Shown piece after piece: positions 54,635-62,273 of a stretch of DNA of 64,000 nt; position 1 is the stretch's first letter, and each line of letters starts with the position of its first letter. This stretch comes from an uncultured Bacteroidia bacterium (GTDB lineage: Bacteria; Bacteroidota; Bacteroidia; Bacteroidales; F082): positions 78,419-142,418 of the forward strand of contig CACXUM010000005.1 in NCBI GenBank assembly GCA_902770835.1, written 5' to 3'. The translations under genes and the position numbers were made by a program. The notes beneath the pieces are model-generated. The model was not told the origin of the DNA. It did not search any database and was given only the letters and a program-made list of their open reading frames with translations.

Positions 54635-57383
54635 TCCTATGCACCCACCGTTCCAACTCGCCAAGCCACAAAATCAGCGAGGTTCCGATGATGATGCGCA
54701 CCCATTCGTCGAAAGGCAAAGGCACCACACTGAACATTTCACCGCCGAAAGTGATGATGAAAATTTGGCCGAGAGCTATTATTAATATGGTGAGGCCAAA
54801 ACCGCGCCTTATGTCCTTGTTGAGCAAGCCCTTAAACGCCGAGTCCATAGTATGGTAAGCCTTGGCATTGAAGATGTTCCAAAACTGCATGAAGACAAAA
54901 ATAGTGAAGAGTAGCGAAAGTTCTTTCGGGGTGAAATTGCCGCCCTCATGATGGAAATTAAAATAACTCACAAGGTAATCTCGGAAAGAAAACTCCGTCA
55001 ACGAGTCGACATGGCAGTGCATGAAATATTGGATGAAGCCAAACAAAACCGCCACGAACAGCAGTCCCACTCCAAAGATGCGCCGCCCCATGTCCTTAGT
55101 GATGATGAATGCCGTGCGCGAGCGAGGCTTGTCCTTCAAAACGCTGTGGTCGGGAGGCAGCGAAGCCAATGCCATAGCCGCAAAAGTGTCCATGATGAGG
55201 TTGATCCACAGCATCTGGGTCACGGTGAGTGGCGAATCCGTTCCCATCACCGCACCGAGCAAAACGATGAGGCAAGCCGCCACGTTGATGGTCATTTGGA
55301 ACAGGATAAAACGCTGGATATTAAGGTATAGCGAGCGTCCCCACATTACGGCGCGGGCAATGCTCTTAAACGAGTTGTCGAGGATGGTGATGTCGCTTGC
55401 TTCCTTGGCCACCGAAGTGCCGTCGCCCATCGAGAGGCCGATTTGCGCCCTGTTCAAGGCAGGTGCGTCGTTGGTGCCATCGCCGGTGACGGCCACCACC
55501 TCGCCTTGCTCCTGCAACAGGCGCACGAGACGTTCCTTGTCGGAGGGACGCGCCCGCGACATGATTTTCAAGTCGCTGATGCGTTCCCTCAGCTCATCAT
55601 CGGTCAAAAGATTGAATTGTTTTCCAGTAATCATCTGACGTTCAACATCATCTTCTTTTGTCCACAATCCCACCTGCCTACCGATTTCCATAGCTGTTCC
55701 TGGTGTGTCGCCCGTCACAATCTTGATGTTGATGCCCGCATTGAGGCAGTCTTGAATGGAGTCGGCCACGTCGTCACGAATCGGGTCGATGATGCCCACA
55801 ATGCCGAGGAAGCAAAGGTCTTCCAACTGCAACTTGCCATTCTCAAACACATGCTCCATCTCTTCTTCGGTAAGATAGCGATAGGCGAAGCCCAACGTGC
55901 GCATGGCCTTGCCCTGATATTCTTGAAGTTTGTCCTCCACTTCCTTTTTCACCCAATGGATACCTGCCTCACTGTCAGCCATTTTTGCCGTAACGCAACG
56001 TTTCATGATGATTTCCGGAGCACCTTTCACAAACAACAGATACTCGCCCGAAAATGGAGTCTTCACCACCGTAGCCATATACTTGTACTTGGTCGTGAAA
56101 GGCAACTGCTTGACAATCTTAGTGTTATCGCGGATTCTGACAAAGTCAACGCTATGGTCGAAAAGCCAAAGCAACAAAGCGCCTTCGGTCGGATTGCCCA
56201 CCACTTTCACCTTTTGCTTGTCGCTGTAGTCCAAAAATGCGGTGGAATTGATAGCAATGCCCTCCTTGATCAGCTTGCCCACTTCCGAATTGTCCAACAG
56301 GCCATTACGCAAACCGAAAAAGTAACTGTCGCCCAAACTCATGCGGTTTTTGGTTAAGGTGCCGGTTTTGTCGGAACAAATCACCGTGGCGGCACCCATC
56401 GTTTCGCAAGCGTGCATTTTCCGAACCAAGTTGTTGGTTTCCAGCATCCTTTTCATACTCAAGGCCAAACTCAGCGTAACGCTCATCGGCAGACCTTCAG
56501 GCACGGCCACCACAATCAGCGTGACCGCAATCATCAGAGTATTAAGCGTATAGCGGGCGAAATTCATCCAATCGAAGGGGCCGTCGTCGGCATAAACGAA
56601 ATACATCACCATGCGCAAAACCCCAATCAAGCCCGCGATGACATAACTGGCAATCGTGATGCCGTTTCCCAATCGGTCAAGTTGCTCATTCAGAGGCGTT
56701 TTCACTTTATTGTCGATTTGCGCCCCCTGAAACACCTTGCCCCATTCAGTGGCATCGCCGACCTTCTCGACCACAAACAAGCCGAGGCCTTCCATCACCG
56801 AACTGCCGCGACAGATATAGTTGGAAGGGTAAGTCGCCTCGTGGTTGAAATCGGCTTCTTCCGTGGTCTTGCTGCACGAAGGCTCGCCCGTCAGGTCGGA
56901 TTCGTTCACTCTCAGCGAGATAGCCTCCATCAAAACGCCATCGGCAGGCACCTCGTCGCCTGTTTCGATGACTACCGAATCGCCCACCACAACTTCCTTA
57001 CGTTCAATGCGTTGAATCAGGCCGTCGCGAAACACGGTCACCATTTTTTCATCCTCAGTCTGGTTCAAAATGTCGAATTTCTTGTTGGCGCTCACCTCAA
57101 AAAAGAAGCCCACCGTGGTGGCCAACATCACCGCCACGAAAATGCCCAAAGGCTCCAAAAGCACAGACATTCCTTCTGCCCCAGTGAACAACTGATATAA
57201 CGAAACCGCAACCGATAACAGCAATGCTATCAACAAGATACGGATTATCGGGTCGGAAAACTTTTCCAGAAACTGTTTCCAAAGCGGGTCTTTCTTGGGC
57301 GGCGTCAAAACATTGTCGCCGTGTATGCGCCGACTTTCCTCGACTTCCTCATGGGTCAAACCATTCTTATAATCTCGCGCCAT
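54594..57383 (-). CDS. Calcium-translocating P-type ATPase, PMCA type
   Basis: 929-aa P2-type cation pump, probably exporting calcium across the inner membrane. It has an N-terminal cation-ATPase domain, TGE-like actuator motif (LTGEPSCSK), a P-type PEGLP motif in membrane segment 4 (VAVPEGLPMSVTL), phosphorylation site CSDKTGTLT, KGAPEII nucleotide-binding segment and the hinge GDGTNDAPAL. The C-terminal membrane block is complete. The gene overlaps the convergent AAA-ATPase gene at its 3' end. The exact ion is inferred from family resemblance. Confidence 0.92.
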   Translation of the reverse strand: MARDYKNGLTHEEVEESRRIHGDNVLTPPKKDPLWKQFLEKFSDPIIRILLIALLLSVAVSLYQLFTGAEGMSVLLEPLGIFVAVMLATTVGFFFEVSANKKFDILNQTEDEKMVTVFRDGLIQRIERKEVVVGDSVVIETGDEVPADGVLMEAISLRVNESDLTGEPSCSKTTEEADFNHEATYPSNYICRGSSVMEGLGLFVVEKVGDATEWGKVFQGAQIDNKVKTPLNEQLDRLGNGITIASYVIAGLIGVLRMVMYFVYADDGPFDWMNFARYTLNTLMIAVTLIVVAVPEGLPMSVTLSLALSMKRMLETNNLVRKMHACETMGAATVICSDKTGTLTKNRMSLGDSYFFGLRNGLLDNSEVGKLIKEGIAINSTAFLDYSDKQKVKVVGNPTEGALLLWLFDHSVDFVRIRDNTKIVKQLPFTTKYKYMATVVKTPFSGEYLLFVKGAPEIIMKRCVTAKMADSEAGIHWVKKEVEDKLQEYQGKAMRTLGFAYRYLTEEEMEHVFENGKLQLEDLCFLGIVGIIDPIRDDVADSIQDCLNAGINIKIVTGDTPGTAMEIGRQVGLWTKEDDVERQMITGKQFNLLTDDELRERISDLKIMSRARPSDKERLVRLLQEQGEVVAVTGDGTNDAPALNRAQIGLSMGDGTSVAKEASDITILDNSFKSIARAVMWGRSLYLNIQRFILFQMTINVAACLIVLLGAVMGTDSPLTVTQMLWINLIMDTFAAMALASLPPDHSVLKDKPRSRTAFIITKDMGRRIFGVGLLFVAVLFGFIQYFMHCHVDSLTEFSFRDYLVSYFNFHHEGGNFTPKELSLLFTIFVFMQFWNIFNAKAYHTMDSAFKGLLNKDIRRGFGLTILIIALGQIFIITFGGEMFSVVPLPFDEWVRIIIGTSLILWLGELERWVHRIKTRSSSSPQSAA

Positions 57384-57417
57384 TTTTCAACAATTAAAAT
57401 TGTGTGTCAGAATTTAC

Positions 57418-57425
57418 TATTTTTG
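57418..57425 (+). promoter_or_regulatory. Candidate -7 box of TerB-like gene
   Basis: TATTTTTG fits TAnnTTTG. It lies inside the longer open frame that begins at 57404 and so favours the ATG at 57515, although the leader would be about 80 bases. Confidence 0.45.
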
Positions 57426-57514
57426 CACTGAAAAAAACGCGGCAAAAATACAATCTATTGTATAACAGGAATGAGGTTGCAAGGTTACAACCCAAAATCG
57501 GAAACGCTAACACA

Positions 57515-58888
57515 ATGAAATTCAAGGAACAACATAAAACGGCTTTGGCCAAAGTTCTTTCAGACCTCCTTCAATGCGACGGCATCGTCAACCAAGGCGA
57601 GATAGACTTCATGCAACAGGTTTACGGGATGCTCAACATCACTTCGACCAGCCGCAAAAAAGCCACCAACCTCAGCCTTTCGGAAGCGGTTGGCATCCTG
57701 AAAAGCCTTGGAAATCAGGAGAAAATTGCCATTCTAAGGATATTCCAACGGCTTTCCCTCTCCGACGATTCCCTCGATCCTAACGAGTCGATGCTCATCA
57801 CCGCATTGTTGCTCTCCATCGGCATCGAACTGCCTGAAACCGAAGGCATCAACGCCAATTTCGTTTCCATTCCCAACCTCAACTTCGACACGCACAACGC
57901 CGTGCTTTATGTTGAGCCTGCCTTCGACAAGACCGTCAACGCGAGCATCAATCGTGAATACGAGGCCATTTGCGCATTGCTGCAACGGTCGCAACGCGAG
58001 TTTTTCTACCTGCCCAAGGTCATCCGCGACCTTGAAAGCAAGAAAACCACCTTCCGCAACACGGTGAGTTACATCGAGCCACTACTTTCAGACGAACAAC
58101 TCGACCTCATCGACAGCAAACTTTCCCAACTCGACAGCGTCAGGCTTTCCAAGGAAGTGTTTCTCAACTATCTCAACGCCAACGGATTGAAAATCAGCAA
58201 ACCGTCATTTTTCCTCAAAATCGGAAACATGAAACCCGACTTGCACCAAGATTTCCTCATCATCGAAATCGTAGACAGTCCGCTAAGCACTTTGGAACGT
58301 TTTATTTGCCTCAATTCCAATATTTTGAGCATCAATCCGCCCGTCAGCAACGCGAAAGAAGAAAAGTTCATCCAACAACTGGCCCTGAAGCCCGACAAAC
58401 AGCAAAAAAACGAACTCCGCTACACGGGTTTCCACAAAATCATCCTCGACATCCTTCTGAAATACAACGGATTGCACGAGTATAGCCGACTATTCATCAA
58501 CCGTCACGGCGACATCTTCCTCACCGACCGCAACAATACCGAGGTGAAAATGCCCGCCCTTTGCAAAGCCCTCTACATCTTTTTCCTTCTCCACGAAGAC
58601 GGCATGTCGCTCAACTACCTAAACGACCACAAACCAGAACTTTACAGAATCTATCGGCGCATTTCGACTTACGGCGACGAGGAACTCCTCAACAAGGCCA
58701 TCGACAACCTCACCGACTTCATCGGCTCCACGATGAACGCCAACCTCTCACGCATCCGCAAGGCATTCCGCGACATTTTAGGCGACGAAGCCAACATCTA
58801 CCTCATCAAAGGCGAAAAAGGTGGACGAAAAATCATCCACCTCGACCGCAGCCTCGTGGTCTTTGAGGACCGCAAGGCGTTTGAATAA
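57515..58888 (+). CDS. TerB-like protein of unknown function
   Basis: 457 aa from the ATG at 57515. The N-terminal 115 residues look like a TerB/DjlA-type all-helical domain (LAKVLSDLLQCDGIVNQGEIDFM, with an acidic loop, then a second half with SLSDDSLDPNESMLI). The middle is unassigned. The C-terminal 100 residues look like a winged-helix or response-regulator effector-like domain (YRRISTYGDEELLNKAIDNL, then LSRIRKAFRDILG ... YLIKGEKGGRKI). No signal peptide or membrane segment. It is divergent from the calcium pump gene, and its role cannot be given. Confidence 0.7.
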   Translation: MKFKEQHKTALAKVLSDLLQCDGIVNQGEIDFMQQVYGMLNITSTSRKKATNLSLSEAVGILKSLGNQEKIAILRIFQRLSLSDDSLDPNESMLITALLLSIGIELPETEGINANFVSIPNLNFDTHNAVLYVEPAFDKTVNASINREYEAICALLQRSQREFFYLPKVIRDLESKKTTFRNTVSYIEPLLSDEQLDLIDSKLSQLDSVRLSKEVFLNYLNANGLKISKPSFFLKIGNMKPDLHQDFLIIEIVDSPLSTLERFICLNSNILSINPPVSNAKEEKFIQQLALKPDKQQKNELRYTGFHKIILDILLKYNGLHEYSRLFINRHGDIFLTDRNNTEVKMPALCKALYIFFLLHEDGMSLNYLNDHKPELYRIYRRISTYGDEELLNKAIDNLTDFIGSTMNANLSRIRKAFRDILGDEANIYLIKGEKGGRKIIHLDRSLVVFEDRKAFE

Positions 58889-58893
58889 ACCTA

Positions 58894-59667
58894 TCAAGCC
58901 TGTTGCCCTTCCAGCAGGAACGTGACATCAGAATTCGGGTCAATCTCGACGGCTTCCTTGCCGTAGCGCATGATGACCATCTTCTTGCCGCCTTTCAGCA
59001 TCATCTTGCCATCGTTTACCCAAAGTGCCGAAGCCTCGCGCAGGCCGACCACGGTCACATTCTGATTCACGGCAAGATACTCGTTGATGCGGTCTTGGCG
59101 CGTCTCGCCGCCGTGCTTGATCATCTTGTCGATTTCGGGGTGCGGGTCAAGATAGTGCGGATTGATTTGGAACGGCACCAAATTGAGGCAACTGAACGAA
59201 GCGGGCTGCACAATCGGCATGTCGTTGGTAGTGCAAAGCGTGGGGCAAGCCACATTCGAGCCTGCGCTCCAGCCCATGTAAGGCACGCCAGCAAGGGCGC
59301 GATTGCGGATGGCCTCCATCAGGCCGTAGCGGTGCATCTCGGCCACCAAGTGGAAAGTGTTGCCGCCGCCCACCACGATGCAGTCGGCCTCGTTGGCGGC
59401 CTTCACCTTGTCGTCGAAATGATGAACGGAAGTGAAGTTCTCCAAGCCGAACTTGGTGCGGAAAACGTTCCTCACCTTCGACTCGTAGGCATCGTAACTC
59501 TGCGGATACACCATCCCACCGATGTTCACGCCCGCGAAAGGCACGAAGACGATGCGGCTATCCTTATTAATATGGTTCTGCAAGCAGAAAAGCTCGATTT
59601 GGGTCGAAGCCCAAGCCAAATAATTCTCACCGAAATTGGTCGAATTGCTGATCAGTAATAATCTCAT
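58894..59667 (-). CDS. pepE: Peptidase E (S51 family dipeptidase)
   Basis: Serine dipeptidase that cleaves Asp-X dipeptides in the family's type member. 257 aa from the ATG at 59667; the open frame reaches 59706, but the -7 box (59695-59702) lies inside that extension. The nucleophile elbow YMGWSAGSN holds the catalytic serine, and GGGNTFHLV is the conserved glycine-rich segment before it. No signal peptide: a cytoplasmic enzyme. It ends five bases from the convergent TerB-like gene. Confidence 0.9.
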   Translation of the reverse strand: MRLLLISNSTNFGENYLAWASTQIELFCLQNHINKDSRIVFVPFAGVNIGGMVYPQSYDAYESKVRNVFRTKFGLENFTSVHHFDDKVKAANEADCIVVGGGNTFHLVAEMHRYGLMEAIRNRALAGVPYMGWSAGSNVACPTLCTTNDMPIVQPASFSCLNLVPFQINPHYLDPHPEIDKMIKHGGETRQDRINEYLAVNQNVTVVGLREASALWVNDGKMMLKGGKKMVIMRYGKEAVEIDPNSDVTFLLEGQQA

Positions 59668-59694
59668 GACGTAATAATTTTGAAAAAGTTGGCG

Positions 59695-59702
59695 CAAAGA
59701 TA
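59695..59702 (-). promoter_or_regulatory. Candidate -7 box of pepE
   Basis: TATCTTTG on the minus strand fits TAnnTTTG, 27 bases before the ATG at 59667. Confidence 0.5.
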
Positions 59703-59818
59703 GCAAAAAAGCGATTGCAACAGCAAAAACAAACGAAAATCGACTTGTCTATGTAAAAAATATTGGTTTGAATATCAACCATTTGAAACAGACAACAAAT
59801 TTTTTCCTGAATTTTTGC

Positions 59819-59847
59819 TTGCGTGAAAGAAAAAAGCTGTACTTTTG
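59819..59847 (+). promoter_or_regulatory. Promoter of tRNA-Arg gene
   Basis: TTG (59819-59821), an 18-base spacer and TACTTTTG (59840-59847), 17 bases before the tRNA 5' end. Confidence 0.6.
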
Positions 59848-59864
59848 CATCGTCAAAAGCGACT

Positions 59865-59938
59865 GGACTAGTAGCTTAATTGGATAGAGCTTCTGACTAC
59901 GGATCAGAGGGTTGGGGGTTCGAGTCCCTCCTAGTTCA
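59865..59938 (+). tRNA. tRNA-Arg (ACG)
   Basis: The acceptor stem GGACTAG/CTAGTTC pairs over seven positions (one G-U). The anticodon stem is TCTGA/TCAGA with loop CTACGGA, anticodon ACG at 59899-59901. The T arm has GGTTCGAGTCC. 74 bases, discriminator A, CCA not encoded. Read by eye from the cloverleaf. Confidence 0.93.
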
Positions 59939-59941
59939 CAA

Positions 59942-59969
59942 AGGTTCCTCAAAAAGAACCTCTTTTTTT
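59942..59969 (+). terminator. Terminator-like hairpin between the two tRNA genes
   Basis: AGGTTC (59942-59947) pairs with GAACCT (59956-59961), followed by a run of T. It looks like a Rho-independent terminator, yet tRNA-Glu starts at 59970 with no room for its own promoter. Confidence 0.65.
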
Positions 59970-60041
59970 GGCCCATTCGACTAGCGGTTAGGTCGTAAGT
60001 TTCTCACACTTAAAACAGCGGTTCGATTCCGCTATGGGCTA
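59970..60041 (+). tRNA. tRNA-Glu (CTC)
   Basis: The acceptor stem GGCCCAT/ATGGGCT pairs over seven positions (one G-U). The anticodon stem is TAAGT/ACTTA with loop TTCTCAC, anticodon CTC at 60003-60005. The T arm AGCGG-TTCGATT-CCGCT is perfect. 72 bases, CCA not encoded. Confidence 0.92.
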
Positions 60042-60047
60042 CGAAAC

Positions 60048-60085
60048 AAAGCCGTAACTTGCTGAAAAACAGGTTACGGCTTTTT
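60048..60085 (+). terminator. Terminator after tRNA-Glu
   Basis: An 11-base inverted repeat (AAAGCCGTAAC at 60048-60058 with GTTACGGCTTT at 60073-60083) followed by T residues. It ends 27 bases before thyA. Confidence 0.75.
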
Positions 60086-60111
60086 GCTTTACACCCTAAA
60101 ACTCACTTCAG

Positions 60112-60939
60112 ATGAAACAATACTTAGACCTACTCCAATACATCCTCGACCACGGCCACCAAAAAGGCGACCGCACGGGCACTGGCACCATCAGCGTGTT
60201 CGGCTACCAAATGCGGTTCGACCTCTCGAAGGGCTTTCCTTTGGTGACGACGAAGAAAGTGCATTTGAAATCCATCATCTATGAACTGCTTTGGCTGCTG
60301 AAAGGTGACACCAACATCAAATATCTGCACGACCACAAAGTCTCGATTTGGGACGAATGGGCCGACCCCAACGGCGACCTCGGTCCCATTTACGGCGCGC
60401 AGTGGCGCAACTGGAACAACGAAGGCATCGACCAAATCAAGCAGGTGGTGGAGAGCATCAAGACCAATCCGAACAGTCGCCGTCATATTGTAACCGCTTG
60501 GAATCCAAGCGTCTTGCCCGACGAGCATGAGAAGGATTTTGCGGCAAATGTGGCCGCAGGCAAGGCCGCACTCCCACCCTGCCACGCTTTCTTCCAATTC
60601 TATGTGGCCGACGGCAAACTTTCATGCCAACTCTACCAACGCAGTGCGGACGTGTTTCTCGGCGTGCCGTTCAACATCGCTTCCTACGCCCTACTCACGA
60701 TGATGATGGCGCAAGTGTGTGGCCTCCAACTCGGCGACTTCGTTCACACTTTCGGCGACGTTCACATCTACAACAACCATATTGAACAAGTGAAATTGCA
60801 ACTCTCTCGCACGCCGCGACCGCTGCCCACCATGCAGATCAACCCAGAGGTCAAGGACATTTTTGGCTTCAAATATGAGGATTTCACCCTCGAGAATTAC
60901 GACCCGTGGCCGGTGATTAAGGGCGAGGTCTCGATTTGA
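60112..60939 (+). CDS. thyA: Thymidylate synthase
   Basis: Makes dTMP from dUMP with methylenetetrahydrofolate. 275 aa, slightly longer than the 264-aa E. coli enzyme. Folate and dUMP contacts are visible: GDRTGTGT near the N-terminus, [12 protein letters not shown], the catalytic cysteine in [30 protein letters not shown] and HIYNNHIEQ. folA follows 86 bases later on the same strand, so dihydrofolate from this reaction is recycled by the next gene product. Confidence 0.97.
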   Translation: MKQYLDLLQYILDHGHQKGDRTGTGTISVFGYQMRFDLSKGFPLVTTKKVHLKSIIYELLWLLKGDTNIKYLHDHKVSIWDEWADPNGDLGPIYGAQWRNWNNEGIDQIKQVVESIKTNPNSRRHIVTAWNPSVLPDEHEKDFAANVAAGKAALPPCHAFFQFYVADGKLSCQLYQRSADVFLGVPFNIASYALLTMMMAQVCGLQLGDFVHTFGDVHIYNNHIEQVKLQLSRTPRPLPTMQINPEVKDIFGFKYEDFTLENYDPWPVIKGEVSI

Positions 60940-60954
60940 TGAACATATAACAAA

Positions 60955-61013
60955 GCCCTGAAAGGGCGAAACGAAAACAACCCGACGCAAGCAAAGCGCA
61001 GCTCCGGGGCAAA
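60955..61013. repeat. REP-like dispersed intergenic element, copy 2
   Basis: The core GCCCTGAAAGGGCGAAA (60955-60971) followed by ACAACCCG (60977-60984) and a GC-rich tail matches the element at 5941-6026 in the opposite orientation. Confidence 0.6.
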
Positions 61014-61025
61014 CAAAAAAAGAAT

Positions 61026-61523
61026 ATGACCATTTCAATCATAGTAGCAATGGCCGAAAACCGCGCCATCGGGCGGAACGGCGACCTCATCTGGCACAAC
61101 TCGCGCGACCTGAAGCAATTCAAGAAAATCACTTCGGGGCATACGGTCATTATGGGCTACAAGACTTACCTCTCGCTGCCCGGGCAACGCGCCCTGCCCA
61201 ACCGACGAAACATCATCCTTTCCTCGCGTCTGGACGAGGCTCCCGAAGGTTTTGAAGTGGTTTCGTCCATCCCAGAAGCTATGGAGGCTGTTGAAGGCGA
61301 AGAGGAAGTCTTTATCATGGGCGGAGGCATGGTGTATGAGCAGTTTTTGCCCTTCGCCAACAGGCTTTATCTCACCCGAATCGGCAAAAGTTTCGAGGCC
61401 GACACCTATTTTCCCTACATCAATTTCGACGAGTGGGACTTGGTTGATTTGGAAGTCATTGACGACGACCCGCAAGTGGATTATTCGTATCGTTTTGAGG
61501 TTTGGGAACGCTCAAAATGCTGA
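61026..61523 (+). CDS. folA: Dihydrofolate reductase
   Basis: Reduces dihydrofolate to tetrahydrofolate with NADPH. 165 aa, the normal size. Motifs: VAMAENRAIGRNGDLIWH at the N-terminus, with the acidic catalytic position replaced by N/D as usual in the loop, GHTVIMGYKTYLSLPG, RRNIILS, and FIMGGGMVYEQFL. It lies downstream of thyA. The 3' end overlaps the convergent M15 peptidase gene by 43 bases. Confidence 0.96.
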   Translation: MTISIIVAMAENRAIGRNGDLIWHNSRDLKQFKKITSGHTVIMGYKTYLSLPGQRALPNRRNIILSSRLDEAPEGFEVVSSIPEAMEAVEGEEEVFIMGGGMVYEQFLPFANRLYLTRIGKSFEADTYFPYINFDEWDLVDLEVIDDDPQVDYSYRFEVWERSKC

Positions 61524-62197
61524 TAATCCTTCCCGCTTGCCCAGTCGCCGCCCCATTGGAAGCCGTGTTGCTTGAATAGGCGATAACACAGGTCGCCTTT
61601 CTTGATGAGGTAGGGTGAGTTGGCCTCGCGATTGAGGTATTCTTCGCTCCCTTCAGGCCTGACAATGACCTTGCCCGAGGCTTTCACCTTGAAATAGGGG
61701 TTGTAGCGCGGATTGATGTCGACGGCCAATCCAAAACTATGTTCCGACACCTTCCCTCCCGCCGTACTTGCCCTTTGATTGAAGCAAGAAGTGTTGTTGT
61801 TGCGCATCGAGGCTTCATCGTCGCTGGCATAGTGCTCCACAAGTCGCATCCTCTCAATGGGATAGGCAGCTTGATACAATGTCTTGAAAATTTCCAGCAA
61901 GTCATTGGCAATGATTGAGTTGCAGACCATTTCGCCCACAATGGCATTGCCGTCGGCATCGCAATGCAGGACTTGAAGATAGCGCAAATCGTCCCACGAA
62001 AGCCCCTTCAACGACTTGAAGGAACTGCCAGCCATCATCTCCTTTTGTGCGTCAGTGAGTGGCGAAACGCAGAAAAACTGCTCATGGCCAAACACTTTCA
62101 GGTAAGGTCGAGGAACGACATCACCTGCATGGTATTTGCCTTGCGCCCAAGCAGTTGCGCCTATGAAAAAGAAGAGAATGACGAGATGGGATTTCAT
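61481..62197 (-). CDS. Exported M15-family carboxypeptidase-like protein (VanY/DacB type)
   Basis: 238 aa from the ATG at 62197, which gives a signal peptide (HLVILFFFIGATAWAQ); the open frame extends to 62248. The zinc-peptidase motifs of family M15 are present: SEHSFGLAVDIN (S-x-H-x-x-G-x-A-x-D) and, at the C-terminus, GGDWASGKDYQHFE with the last histidine ligand. Such enzymes trim peptidoglycan peptides in the periplasm. It is convergent with folA, overlapping it by 43 bases. Confidence 0.85.
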   Translation of the reverse strand: MKSHLVILFFFIGATAWAQGKYHAGDVVPRPYLKVFGHEQFFCVSPLTDAQKEMMAGSSFKSLKGLSWDDLRYLQVLHCDADGNAIVGEMVCNSIIANDLLEIFKTLYQAAYPIERMRLVEHYASDDEASMRNNNTSCFNQRASTAGGKVSEHSFGLAVDINPRYNPYFKVKASGKVIVRPEGSEEYLNREANSPYLIKKGDLCYRLFKQHGFQWGGDWASGKDYQHFERSQTSKRYE

Positions 62198-62217
62198 TGC
62201 GTCGCGACCATACCATA

Positions 62218-62253
62218 GAAAAAGAGGGCGTGCCGTGTTTCGACACACCCTCT
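62218..62253 (-). terminator. Terminator of the C10 peptidase gene
   Basis: On the minus strand AGAGGG..., a loop, and ...CCCTCT form a stem (62253-62223) followed by a T tract (62222-62218), 20 bases after the stop of the C10 peptidase gene. Confidence 0.75.
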
Positions 62254-62273
62254 ATGGATTGTTTCACAATAGG

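Noticed and set aside
59865-60041. tRNA pair as an integration site for a genomic island
   Set aside because: No integrase gene and no duplicated tRNA 3' end were found nearby; the neighbours are housekeeping genes.
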